This document shows, in pieces, positions 1-7,604 of a DNA stretch of 64,000 nucleotides. The stretch lies in the NCBI RefSeq assembly GCF_012034175.1, contig NZ_JAATEJ010000022.1, positions 101,959 to 165,958 of the forward strand, given 5' to 3'. The position numbers were made by a program, and so were the translations under genes. Positions within the stretch are counted from its first letter, which is position 1, and each line of letters begins with the position of its first letter. This DNA is from Actinacidiphila epipremni. GTDB lineage: Bacteria; Actinomycetota; Actinomycetes; Streptomycetales; Streptomycetaceae. The notes beneath the pieces were generated by a model, which saw only the letters and a program-made list of their open reading frames with translations, was not told the origin of the DNA and did no database searches.

Positions 1-841
1 CGGCGCCGGTGGCGGCGGGCGCCCAGTAGCGGTCGGTCGTGCCGTCCACGGCGAGGTTCGCCGGGTGGCCGGGGGCGGCGGAGGAGGCGGTGACCTTCAC
101 CGCGTGTACTTGCTGGGCCTTGGCCACCCGGTCCTTGACCTTGTCCGTGGCGCCGCCGATCTGCCCGCGCAGCAGGAAGGCCGCGAGGCCGAGGACCACG
201 ACGAGGGCGGGCACGAGCAGCCGCGGCCGGCGCAGCCGGCGCCACAGGCCGGGCGCGGGCCGGGTGCCGGCGGCGGGCGCCTCGCGCGGGGTGCGGCCGA
301 GCAGCCGCCGCCACCAGGGCGGGCGGGCCGCGACGGGCGCCTCGGCGAGCGAGGTGCCGCAGCGGCGGCAGTAGCGCCGGGTCGGTACGTTCCCGGCGCC
401 GCACTCCCCGCACACCAGCTCGCCGGGCGCGGGAGGCGGCTCCTGGGGCGTCAGGGGCCGCGTGGGGCGCGGCGGGGCGGGGGAGGCCGCCCGGGGCTGT
501 ACGGGGGCCACGGAGGGCTGTACGGGGGCGGCTACGGGCGCGGTGGGCGGGGGTGCGGGCGCGGGGGTCGGCGCTGAGCCGGGGTCCGTGGCGGGCGGGG
601 CGGGCTCCGGCGCGGCAGGCGAGGCCGGTGTGCCCGGGCTCGTACGGCCGCCCGCGTCCGGCGTGGCCGGCCCGTCCGGTGCGCCCGACGTGCCCGTGCC
701 GGACGGCGTCACCGCGGAGGGCGCCGCCGACGGCGCGGCAGAGGGCGCGGGTTCCTCGGACCAGTCCAGGTACGCCCCGCAGGACCCGCAGAACTGCTCA
801 CCGCGCTGGCAGCGCTGACCGCAGACCGTGCACTCGACCAC
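1..841 (-). CDS. Zinc-ribbon, single-pass membrane protein; CisA-like CIS membrane anchor (partial)
   Basis: The gene starts at a GTG preceded by a GGGGGGAAGGGG ribosome site and runs off the window edge, so the C terminus is missing. The visible 280 residues show an N-terminal zinc ribbon (Cys4, 7, 18, 21), a long Pro/Ala/Gly linker, a second CxxC...CxxC ribbon near residues 142-161, and a transmembrane helix near 206-223 (LLVPALVVVLGLAAFLL). After the helix comes the start of a discoidin-like beta domain (motif AVDGTTDRYWAP). This order, cytoplasmic ribbons then helix then external glycan-binding fold, fits the membrane protein CisA described for Streptomyces contractile injection systems, which links the cytoplasmic particle to the membrane. 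It is the last gene on the strand of the CIS cluster, 140 bases after the tail protein I gene. The CisA assignment is inference from architecture and position. Confidence 0.7.
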   Translation of the reverse strand, partial: MVECTVCGQRCQRGEQFCGSCGAYLDWSEEPAPSAAPSAAPSAVTPSGTGTSGAPDGPATPDAGGRTSPGTPASPAAPEPAPPATDPGSAPTPAPAPPPTAPVAAPVQPSVAPVQPRAASPAPPRPTRPLTPQEPPPAPGELVCGECGAGNVPTRRYCRRCGTSLAEAPVAARPPWWRRLLGRTPREAPAAGTRPAPGLWRRLRRPRLLVPALVVVLGLAAFLLRGQIGGATDKVKDRVAKAQQVHAVKVTASSAAPGHPANLAVDGTTDRYWAPAATGA

Positions 842-981
842 TGGACGCCCCTTCCCCCCGGGTCACTCGTGCCCGGCCCATCGTCGCGACCGCCGGGTCG
901 CCCCGGCCAGTCACCCCGGGGCAGCCGCCCGGCCGCCCGCCGCTGCCCTTTCGGGCCGCCGCCCGCGCATCGCGGACGCCG

Positions 982-1545
982 CTAGGACTCCCCCACCACC
1001 TCGACGGTGTACGGCACATGGGCCGGCCGGTTCCTGGCCACGAGCGCCCGCAGCGCCCGTACGTCGAGGGCCGCCGGGTCCGCGGTGCGGACGCGTACCG
1101 TCAGCCGGAGCGGGCCGGCGGGCGGCAGCGGGGTCAGGGCGCTGGTGGAGGCCAGCGACGTGAGCCCGTCGGAGACCTCGGCGGTGACGCCGAACGCGAG
1201 CCGGATCTCCTGCGCGAGCCCCGCGCACGTGCCCCGTACGGCGTGTGCGGCGACCGCGCCCGCGACCGCCTCGCGGCCGGCGCCCGCCTCCGGGTCGGCG
1301 CCGACCCATGCGGCGAGCAGCGCCACGAAGTCCTCGGGCGCGAGGGCCGGATCGAGGTAGGCGGGCAGGTTGTCCAGCGTGCACAGCACCGGCGCCAGCA
1401 CCTCGTCCAGCGCGGCGGTGAAGTTCTGGACGAACGCGTCCTCGGCGTAGACGGCGGGCAGTTGCGCCCCGAGCGGATGCCGGGTCGGCAGGCCCGGCAG
1501 CAACCGCCGCCCGCCGCCGGGGGACTTGGACAAGGGCGTGCTCAT
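982..1545 (-). CDS. Phage tail protein I-like baseplate wedge protein of the CIS
   Basis: 187 residues resembling the TIGR02242 'phage tail protein' family (P2 gpI, Afp12-like). In contractile tails this protein sits at the outer baseplate and links the wedge to tail fibres. The central stretch with AYLDPALAPEDFVALLAAWV and the alternating beta-strand C terminus are typical of the family. Its ATG overlaps the stop of the baseplate J gene (ATGA), so the two are translationally coupled. No fibre gene follows, which fits a system that acts without host-receptor fibres. Confidence 0.8.
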   Translation of the reverse strand: MSTPLSKSPGGGRRLLPGLPTRHPLGAQLPAVYAEDAFVQNFTAALDEVLAPVLCTLDNLPAYLDPALAPEDFVALLAAWVGADPEAGAGREAVAGAVAAHAVRGTCAGLAQEIRLAFGVTAEVSDGLTSLASTSALTPLPPAGPLRLTVRVRTADPAALDVRALRALVARNRPAHVPYTVEVVGES

Positions 1546-3509
1546 GAGGGCGTCACCCGCACCTGGTGGTCGTAGGAGAAGGCGAGGGCGCCCGGCGGCA
1601 GGTCGATACGGTCGGCGGGGTCGCCGCGGCGACCGGTCACCGGGTCGGCGGGGAAGAGCCGTACGCTCTCGACGACGTCGACGCCCGGGACGCGTTGCAG
1701 CACCGCGAAGACCTCACCGGACTGCACGGACCGCCCGAAGGGCCAACCGGCGCCGCCCGCACCGCCGGTGAGCGGGTTGAGGTGCCGGTAGAGGGCGGCC
1801 TGCGCGGCCTGCTGGACGACGGCGGGGGTGCTCGCGGCGGTGGAGCGCAGGGTGCTGACGACGGTGACGCCCTGGTAGTGGGGCAGTTCGACGACGAGCC
1901 GGGTGCCGATGACCCGCCGCAGGTCCAGGGCGTCCCGGACCCGGACCACCAACTCCTCGGGGCATGCGAGCTGTTCGAAGGCGAGTCGCCCGGTGCCGTC
2001 GTCCTCCGCCCACGGCACCAGCAGCACCCGTACGGTCCCGGCCTCCGGGCCGGTCTCGGCGGACACGCAGCGCACCCGGGCGATCTCGGGCGCGGCCTGC
2101 CGGGCGAGGTATTCGAAGTCCTCGGCGGTGACGGCCCGTTGCCGAGTGCGCAGGGCGAGGGCGCCGCGCAGCCGGGCGTTGCCGGCGTCCTCGCCGTCGA
2201 CCCCGCCGGTGGCGGCCCGGCGGTTGGCGACCGGGCCGATGTAGGGGATGGAGCTGCGCAATACGCGCAGGGCGCCGGGCGCGACGTTGCCGCTCCTGCC
2301 GCCGCCGGTCAGGTACGGCAGGGCGCGCACGGCGGCGTCCGGCGGCGGGACGGCTCCGTAATGGCGCAGGGTGCCGTCGGGCTGCCGGACGGCGGGGCCG
2401 AAGGAGATCTCGCCGGTGCTGCGGTCGAGGCGGATGTGCCGGTCGCCGGGGCCGGAGCCGTCGAAGTCCTCGACCTCGGTCCACTCCTGCGGGCCCTGCG
2501 CGGTCACCGTCTCGACGGTGAAGGGCACATGGCCGCTGAGGACGGGCGGCCGGGAGACGGCGAAGGTCTGCCCGGGCACGCCCTCGGAGCGGCCGACGAC
2601 CTCGGCGGCGGCGCGCTCCGCGTGCGCGGCGGGGGCGGTGCCGCCGACGGTGAAGGCGGTCGCGGACACCAGCCGCGGGGTGTCGGAGAAGGGCCGGCGC
2701 AGGCCCTCCGGCGGCAGGACGCGGGCCCGCAGCCAGCCGGCCCGGCGCCCGCCCTCGGCGATCGCGACATGCGTGCCGGGGACGTGGACGAGCACGTCGC
2801 CGGGGCGGTTGAAGCCGCCGGTGCCGTCCGACTCGGTCTCGCACTCCTGCCAGCCCTCGGCGGTGCGCGCCTCCCACACCAGCGGCGGGTGGTCGGGGTC
2901 CACGCCGTGCCCGGCGACGGGGAAGTCCAGCCGCAGCGCGACCAGGCAGGAGGGCACGGCGGCGGACAGCCCGAACAGCACGCAGTCGCCGGGCTGCGGC
3001 ACGTCGGAGAAGCACGACACGCCCCGCCCGTCGGCGAGTTCGGCAGTGCGGTCCACCGCCGGGCGGTGGTCGCCGCTCCCCGCGGCCCCGGCCCGGGTTG
3101 CGAGGGCGGCCAACTCGCAGGGCACGATCACCAGTTCGCGGGTGGTGGTGAAGACGACGGCCTGCTCGGTCTCGGTGCGCTCGGTGGCGACCTCGGTGCC
3201 CTCGCGCACCGGCACCGGGGTGGTCTGCGGGGCCGACAGCCGGAAGGTGATGTCGGTGCGGGCGGCGACCGGCGGCAGCAGCCGCAGGCCGATCAGCTCC
3301 AGCAGCGCCACGTGGTTCTTGTCCGGCACCCGGTTGAGCCGGTAGATGAGCTGGTCGACCATGTGCGCGAAGGTCTCGATGAGGGTCACGCCGGGGTCGG
3401 AGACGTTGTGGTCGGTCCAGCGCGGATTGCGCTGCTGCACCATCCGCTTGGCCTCGTCCACCAGGTCCTGGAAGCGGCGGTCGTCGAGGTTGGGCTGCGG
3501 CAGGGACAT
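1542..3509 (-). CDS. Putative baseplate assembly protein, gpJ/Afp11-like
   Basis: 655 residues of the TIGR02243 'putative baseplate assembly protein' type, the wedge component that holds the baseplate ring and triggers sheath contraction. The N terminus (LPQPNLDDRRFQDLVDEAKR) and the run TDHNVSDPGVTLIETFAHM near residues 32-51 are family signatures. The C-terminal half, about residues 420-600, carries the baseplate-J fold, with TAEDFEYLARQAAPEIARV recognisable. The ATG overlaps the upstream gp25 gene stop by one base (TGATG), and the stop overlaps the tail I gene. Confidence 0.88.
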   Translation of the reverse strand: MSLPQPNLDDRRFQDLVDEAKRMVQQRNPRWTDHNVSDPGVTLIETFAHMVDQLIYRLNRVPDKNHVALLELIGLRLLPPVAARTDITFRLSAPQTTPVPVREGTEVATERTETEQAVVFTTTRELVIVPCELAALATRAGAAGSGDHRPAVDRTAELADGRGVSCFSDVPQPGDCVLFGLSAAVPSCLVALRLDFPVAGHGVDPDHPPLVWEARTAEGWQECETESDGTGGFNRPGDVLVHVPGTHVAIAEGGRRAGWLRARVLPPEGLRRPFSDTPRLVSATAFTVGGTAPAAHAERAAAEVVGRSEGVPGQTFAVSRPPVLSGHVPFTVETVTAQGPQEWTEVEDFDGSGPGDRHIRLDRSTGEISFGPAVRQPDGTLRHYGAVPPPDAAVRALPYLTGGGRSGNVAPGALRVLRSSIPYIGPVANRRAATGGVDGEDAGNARLRGALALRTRQRAVTAEDFEYLARQAAPEIARVRCVSAETGPEAGTVRVLLVPWAEDDGTGRLAFEQLACPEELVVRVRDALDLRRVIGTRLVVELPHYQGVTVVSTLRSTAASTPAVVQQAAQAALYRHLNPLTGGAGGAGWPFGRSVQSGEVFAVLQRVPGVDVVESVRLFPADPVTGRRGDPADRIDLPPGALAFSYDHQVRVTPS

Positions 3510-3979
3510 CAGCGCGCACCGCCCCGGACGTCCGGACCGCCGCCGTGGCCGCCGCCGTGGTCTGCGTGGTCTGCGCGGTCGCCGTCGTGCGGGGGGATCA
3601 CGTAGAACGGGAAGACCAGGTTGCGCGGGTCGTTGGTGCCGCGCACCGAGTAGCGGATCTCGATGTAGAGCTTGCCGAGGTCGACGGTGTCGAAGGTGAC
3701 GACGACGTCCGCGAGGTCGATCCGCGGCTCCCAGCGCTCCAGCGACGTCCGTACCTCGTAGGCGAGTTGGCCCGCGGTCGCGGCGTCGGCGGGCGCGAAC
3801 ACGTAGTCGTGGACGGCGCAGCCGAACAGCGGGCGCATCGGGCGCTCGCCGGGCGCGGTCGCGAGGATCAGCCGGATGCTCTCCTCGATCTCGGTGCGCC
3901 CGCTGACCAGCGCGACCGATCCGGTGGCGTCGGTACGTGCCGGGAAAGCCCAGCCCGCGCCGATGAATTCGGCTCCCAC
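3509..3979 (-). CDS. GPW/gp25 family baseplate protein of the CIS
   Basis: 156 residues. The gp25/GPW family forms the inner baseplate wedge that starts sheath assembly. Family features seen are the internal run EIEESIRLILATAPGERPMR, followed by GCAVHDYVFAP and ERWEPRIDLADVVV, all close to the lysozyme-like gp25 core. The last 25 residues are a His/Asp/Gly-rich tail unlike the core and probably disordered. The start is a GTG seven bases after the PAAR stop. Length is normal for gp25 apart from that tail. Confidence 0.9.
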   Translation of the reverse strand: MGAEFIGAGWAFPARTDATGSVALVSGRTEIEESIRLILATAPGERPMRPLFGCAVHDYVFAPADAATAGQLAYEVRTSLERWEPRIDLADVVVTFDTVDLGKLYIEIRYSVRGTNDPRNLVFPFYVIPPHDGDRADHADHGGGHGGGPDVRGGAR

Positions 3980-3986
3980 CGCCCGC

Positions 3987-4268
3987 TCACCCGCCGATCA
4001 GCACGGTCACGGCGCCCATGAGGATGGGCGCGCCGCAGCCGGCCAGGTCGCCGACGCGGGCGGCCGGCATGCCGCCGATGAGCACCGTCGGGCAGCCGGG
4101 CGGCACGATCGCGGACGGCGGGTGCACGGCCGGCGGCGGGAAGGAGCAGATGTGCGGGGTGCCGACGACGGCCGCGGGCATCCCGGCGATGAGCACGGTG
4201 GGCACACCGGGCGGCCCGATCACCCCCGGGTGCCCGGTCGGGTCGGCGACTCTCGCTGCTGGGGGCAT
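3987..4268 (-). CDS. PAAR-domain spike tip protein
   Basis: 93 residues made almost only of a PAAR domain, the conical zinc-binding tip that caps the VgrG spike. Two tandem beta modules are visible, each with a TVLI(A/G)GMPAA motif followed by (V)VG or RVG. The conserved residues include His13, His39, Cys41, Cys59 and Cys78, so metal binding is likely. The ATG is preceded by GGTGGGACAG. It lies between the VgrG and gp25 genes, the usual place for the tip protein. The 80 bases upstream are unusually repetitive (GGAACA-type words). Confidence 0.9.
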   Translation of the reverse strand: MPPAARVADPTGHPGVIGPPGVPTVLIAGMPAAVVGTPHICSFPPPAVHPPSAIVPPGCPTVLIGGMPAARVGDLAGCGAPILMGAVTVLIGG

Positions 4269-4348
4269 CTGTCCCACCGTTTCCGTGTGTTCCGCTGCTT
4301 GTTCCGCTGTCGCGCTGTTCCGCTGCTTGTTCCGCCCGCGGGGCGCGG

Positions 4349-6223
4349 CTAGTTGATCTTCACCAGGGTCGCGCTGATCGCGCACATCGCGCCGCCCTTG
4401 ATCTCCGTGTTGGCGGTGCCCTCGACCCCGACCGTGGTGCCCTTGACTGCGACCTGCCCGTTCGTCGTGAGCTGCAACGCGCCCGTGCCGCCGTCGAGTT
4501 GGACGCCGGTGCGGGCGGTGACGCTGACCGAGTCGCCGGTGAGCTCCAGCTTCCCGGTGCCCGCGTCGAGGCTCACGCCCTGCTGCGCCTTGACGGTCAC
4601 CTTCTCCTTGGCGTCGATCTCGACGGTGCCGTCGCTGTGCAGCACGACCTTGGTGTCCTTGCGGTCCAGGTGCAGGGTGACCTTCCCGTCGCCGGTGGAC
4701 AGCCGCACGCCCTGCGGGCCGCCGCCCGCCGCGTCCAGCAGCTCCAGCCGGTCGCCGGAACGGTCCACCAGGGAGCGGCGGTTGACCGTGCCGCTGGTGG
4801 AGTCCACGAGCGGCACGTCGTGGTCGGACGGCTTGTCCTGGCCGTTGTAGAGGCCGCCGAGCACGAACGGCCGGTCCACCCGTCCCTGTTCGAAGCCGAC
4901 CAGCACCTCGTCGCCGACCTCGGGGCCGAACATGCCGCCGCCGCCCGCGCCGCCCATGCCGGTCGCGCGGGCCCAGTCGCTGACGTACTCCTTGTCCAGC
5001 CACGGGAAGGACACCTTCAGCCGGCCCCGGTCCTCCGGGTCGCGGTTGTCGCTGACGACCGCGTTGACCAGCCCGCACAGCCGGTCCGCCGCCCCCGCCC
5101 CGCCGCCCCCGGCGGCGCGCGTGCCGCCGGACGCGAGCCCGTACAGCGAGCGGTTCTCCCGGCCGCCGACGGTGACCCATGTCTGGTAGCCGGTGTCGGG
5201 GTCGAAGACGTGCCGGCTGGAGCTGACCGTGTACTTGCCCTCGAAGGGCGCCCCGACGTTCGCGAGCGTGACGGCCGTGCCCGCGCGCAGCTTCGGGATG
5301 CCCATCGCGACCGCGTCCAACTCGGCGAAGGAGCCCGCCAGATCACCGGCGATCGTACGGGCCGCCTGGGCGGCGGCGGCCTGCGACGGATAGGGGGTGC
5401 CGGTGACGAGGTGGACCGCGTCGCCGAACGGCTGGGTGATCTGCGCGGGGGTCAGGCCGAGTGTCAGCCGGTCGCTGCTGCCGGCCGGCTCGGACACCAC
5501 GATCTCCGACTTCGTCCGGTCGTCCCAGCCGCGCACTTCGACCCGCGCGACCTGGTCGGCGGCCGTCACCGCGACCTGGCAGCGCAGCAGGTTGCGGCCG
5601 AACTCCAGGACGTACGGGCTCGCTTCGGGACGCGTCGACGGACTGGGCGCCCGGGCGGCCCGGGTGGGCACGCCGAAGCGGAAGGTGCCGTCCACGACGG
5701 AGACCTCGGCGCCCGCGAGATCCGCCAGCAGGTGCAGGAACTCCCAGTCGCTGATGCCCGGTTGGGCCAGGTGCTCATAGACGGTGGTCGTCGCGTCGAC
5801 CTCGCCGACCGTGAGCCCCGCCGCCCGGGCCACCTGTGTCGCCACGTCCGAGGCCGTCGCCTGCCGGAAGGCCTTGACGCGACGGCCGCGCAGCAGCCGG
5901 TGCGAGTGGTCGAAGCCGCGCACGACGGTGAAGGTGCCGGTGGTGTCGAGGTCCACTTCGAGGGCGGTGACCTCGCCGGAGACGAGGAGTTGGCGCTGCG
6001 GGTCGTCGGCGGCGGTCGCGTAGATCTTCAGCGCCGAGCCGATCCGCACTCCGGCCTTCGCCAGCACCTGGTGGTCGGGGTCGCGGAAGCGCAGCACGAA
6101 CATGTCCGGCAGCCGCACGCTGTCGTCGACGTAGCCGGAGACCAGCAGCGCCGCCACGTCCTGCGGCAGCGGTCGCCCGGCGGCCTCCACCGCGAGCACG
6201 TTCGCGAATGTCTCTCCGGCCAT
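4349..6223 (-). CDS. VgrG/gp5-gp27-like spike protein
   Basis: 624 residues. This is the trimeric central spike that pierces the target membrane when the sheath contracts. The first ~370 residues form the gp27-like barrel region (KAGVRIGSALKIY, LAQPGISDWEFLHLLADLAG). An OB-fold follows near residues 385-480, including NRDPEDRGRLKVSFPWLD and PEVGDEVLVGFEQG. A C-terminal repetitive beta-prism runs to the end. I chose the ATG of MAGETFANVL because the reading frame upstream is out of register with the previous gene's product. It is preceded by an AGAGAAGA-type ribosome site. Confidence 0.9.
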   Translation of the reverse strand: MAGETFANVLAVEAAGRPLPQDVAALLVSGYVDDSVRLPDMFVLRFRDPDHQVLAKAGVRIGSALKIYATAADDPQRQLLVSGEVTALEVDLDTTGTFTVVRGFDHSHRLLRGRRVKAFRQATASDVATQVARAAGLTVGEVDATTTVYEHLAQPGISDWEFLHLLADLAGAEVSVVDGTFRFGVPTRAARAPSPSTRPEASPYVLEFGRNLLRCQVAVTAADQVARVEVRGWDDRTKSEIVVSEPAGSSDRLTLGLTPAQITQPFGDAVHLVTGTPYPSQAAAAQAARTIAGDLAGSFAELDAVAMGIPKLRAGTAVTLANVGAPFEGKYTVSSSRHVFDPDTGYQTWVTVGGRENRSLYGLASGGTRAAGGGGAGAADRLCGLVNAVVSDNRDPEDRGRLKVSFPWLDKEYVSDWARATGMGGAGGGGMFGPEVGDEVLVGFEQGRVDRPFVLGGLYNGQDKPSDHDVPLVDSTSGTVNRRSLVDRSGDRLELLDAAGGGPQGVRLSTGDGKVTLHLDRKDTKVVLHSDGTVEIDAKEKVTVKAQQGVSLDAGTGKLELTGDSVSVTARTGVQLDGGTGALQLTTNGQVAVKGTTVGVEGTANTEIKGGAMCAISATLVKIN

Positions 6224-6282
6224 CGTCTTCTCTTTCCGGGAAGGGGAGTTGGGGCTGTCGGGGTTCTCGGGCGCCGTCCGCC

Positions 6283-7059
6283 TCAGCGGGTGATCTCGTC
6301 GGCGCCGGGGAGGAGCAGGTCGCGCCCCGGGGCCAGGCGCATGGGGTCGTCGATGCCGTTGGCCTCGGCGATGTCGCGCCAGGCCGCGGGGTCGCCGTAC
6401 TCGCGGAAGGCGAGCATCGCGAGGGTGTCGCCGGCCACGACCCGGTGCACCCGGCGGGCGGTGAGCGCGCCCGACGTCGGGTTCTGGCCCGGCAGTTGGG
6501 AGGCCAGTTCCTCGATCGTGACCTGGCACACCGCGCGGATCGGCAGCCCGCCGGCGGTGAAGAGGGTGTATTTGGCCTGGACTTGGCTGATGAAGCCGAC
6601 AAAGCCGGTCAGGCCGCCCCAGTGGAAGATCACGAAGGGCGGGGTGCCCTTCTTCTTGTCCTGCGTCTGGTCGGTCGGCACGCAGCAGGAGAAGAGCTGC
6701 TCGACGGACTTCACGACGCTGTCGCCCTGGTCGTCGGTGGCGTCGAAGAACATCTCCAGCGTGAGCTTGGACGGTTCGGGCCCGGTGTATTCGGCCGGCC
6801 CGGCACGGCTCGCCCCGCGGGCGGTCTTGCGCTCCCACTTCGCCGACTTCGCCAGGCTCAGCTCCTTGGGGTTGAACTGGAAGTCGATGGTGGCGAACTG
6901 CGGCCCGGGCGTGCTGGTGCCGCCGTCCGGCGGGGGCTGGCGCAGCTCCAGATACGCCCGCTCCAGCTTCGGCCGCGCCCCGGCGCCGGACGGGCCGCCC
7001 GCGCTGTGGCTGCCGCCGGGCGAGGCGGCGGAGAAGGCGACGGGAGAGGACGGCGGCAT
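6283..7059 (-). CDS. LysM-containing baseplate hub protein (Afp7-like)
   Basis: 258 residues. The N-terminal ~35 residues are Pro/Gly/Ser-rich. A beta domain follows with the signature FNPKELSLAKSAKWERK near residue 60, typical of the 'peptidoglycan-binding/LysM' proteins found next to VgrG genes in contractile injection systems. A C-terminal LysM domain spans about residues 205-255 (HRVVAGDTLAMLAFREYGDP). In phage and Afp tails this class joins tube to spike. The ATG has an AAGGAG ribosome site nine bases upstream. Gene order tube-like, LysM, VgrG is typical. Confidence 0.87.
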   Translation of the reverse strand: MPPSSPVAFSAASPGGSHSAGGPSGAGARPKLERAYLELRQPPPDGGTSTPGPQFATIDFQFNPKELSLAKSAKWERKTARGASRAGPAEYTGPEPSKLTLEMFFDATDDQGDSVVKSVEQLFSCCVPTDQTQDKKKGTPPFVIFHWGGLTGFVGFISQVQAKYTLFTAGGLPIRAVCQVTIEELASQLPGQNPTSGALTARRVHRVVAGDTLAMLAFREYGDPAAWRDIAEANGIDDPMRLAPGRDLLLPGADEITR

Positions 7060-7112
7060 CGGCGGGCTCCTTCCGGATCGGCGTGCGTACGGCGGCAGTT
7101 GCAGGTGCGGGC

Positions 7113-7553
7113 TCAGTCGGCGGTGAGGAAGCCGTGGTGGGCGATCTCCAGCGTCTCGGTGGCGACCTTGGGCGAGTCGACGCTCAGCGACGGGCCCTGC
7201 CAGCGCACCGGCACGACGTCCATGAGGCTCCAGCGGGCGACGACCGTGCCGTCCACCGTCATGGCGCTGATGTGGCCGGTCTTGCGGGTCACGCCGGAGG
7301 TCATGCTCGCGATCCACTTGGTCACCTTCTCGGTGTCCTTGGTGATCGGCCGGGTGAGCTTGATGGTGGAGAACTTCAGGCGGGACGGCAGCTGCCAGAC
7401 GTAGCCGTTGTTGCCGCCCTCCTCGCGCTGCTCCATCACGACCTCGCACCCCAGGCCCTCGCAGCTGTTGAACGAGCCCAGGCTGAAGTCGTCGACCTCG
7501 ACGATGAAGCAGACGCTGACCGCGGGGTCGGCGGCGGCTGCGGGGGTCGTCAT
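7113..7553 (-). CDS. Second tail-tube-like protein (gp19/Afp5-like tube initiator)
   Basis: 146 residues of the gp19/TIGR02241 tail-tube family, with VCFIVEVDDFSLGSFNSCEG at the N terminus and WSLMDVVPVRWQGPSLSVDS near the C terminus. It differs clearly from the main tube protein at 11299-11742. In Afp and PVC clusters a divergent tube copy beside the LysM gene forms the adaptor layer between hub and tube, and I infer that job here. AGGAG sits 5-9 bases before the ATG. Confidence 0.86.
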   Translation of the reverse strand: MTTPAAAADPAVSVCFIVEVDDFSLGSFNSCEGLGCEVVMEQREEGGNNGYVWQLPSRLKFSTIKLTRPITKDTEKVTKWIASMTSGVTRKTGHISAMTVDGTVVARWSLMDVVPVRWQGPSLSVDSPKVATETLEIAHHGFLTAD

Positions 7554-7604
7554 GTGCGGCTCCTGTTCCTGCGGGTTCTGCGTACGGCGGGGTCAGTGGC
7601 TGGG

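Noticed and set aside
1566..3605. 679-residue plus-strand frame opposite baseplate J
   Set aside because: Antisense shadow typical of high-GC DNA; rich in Gly/Val/Asp/Arg with no domain.
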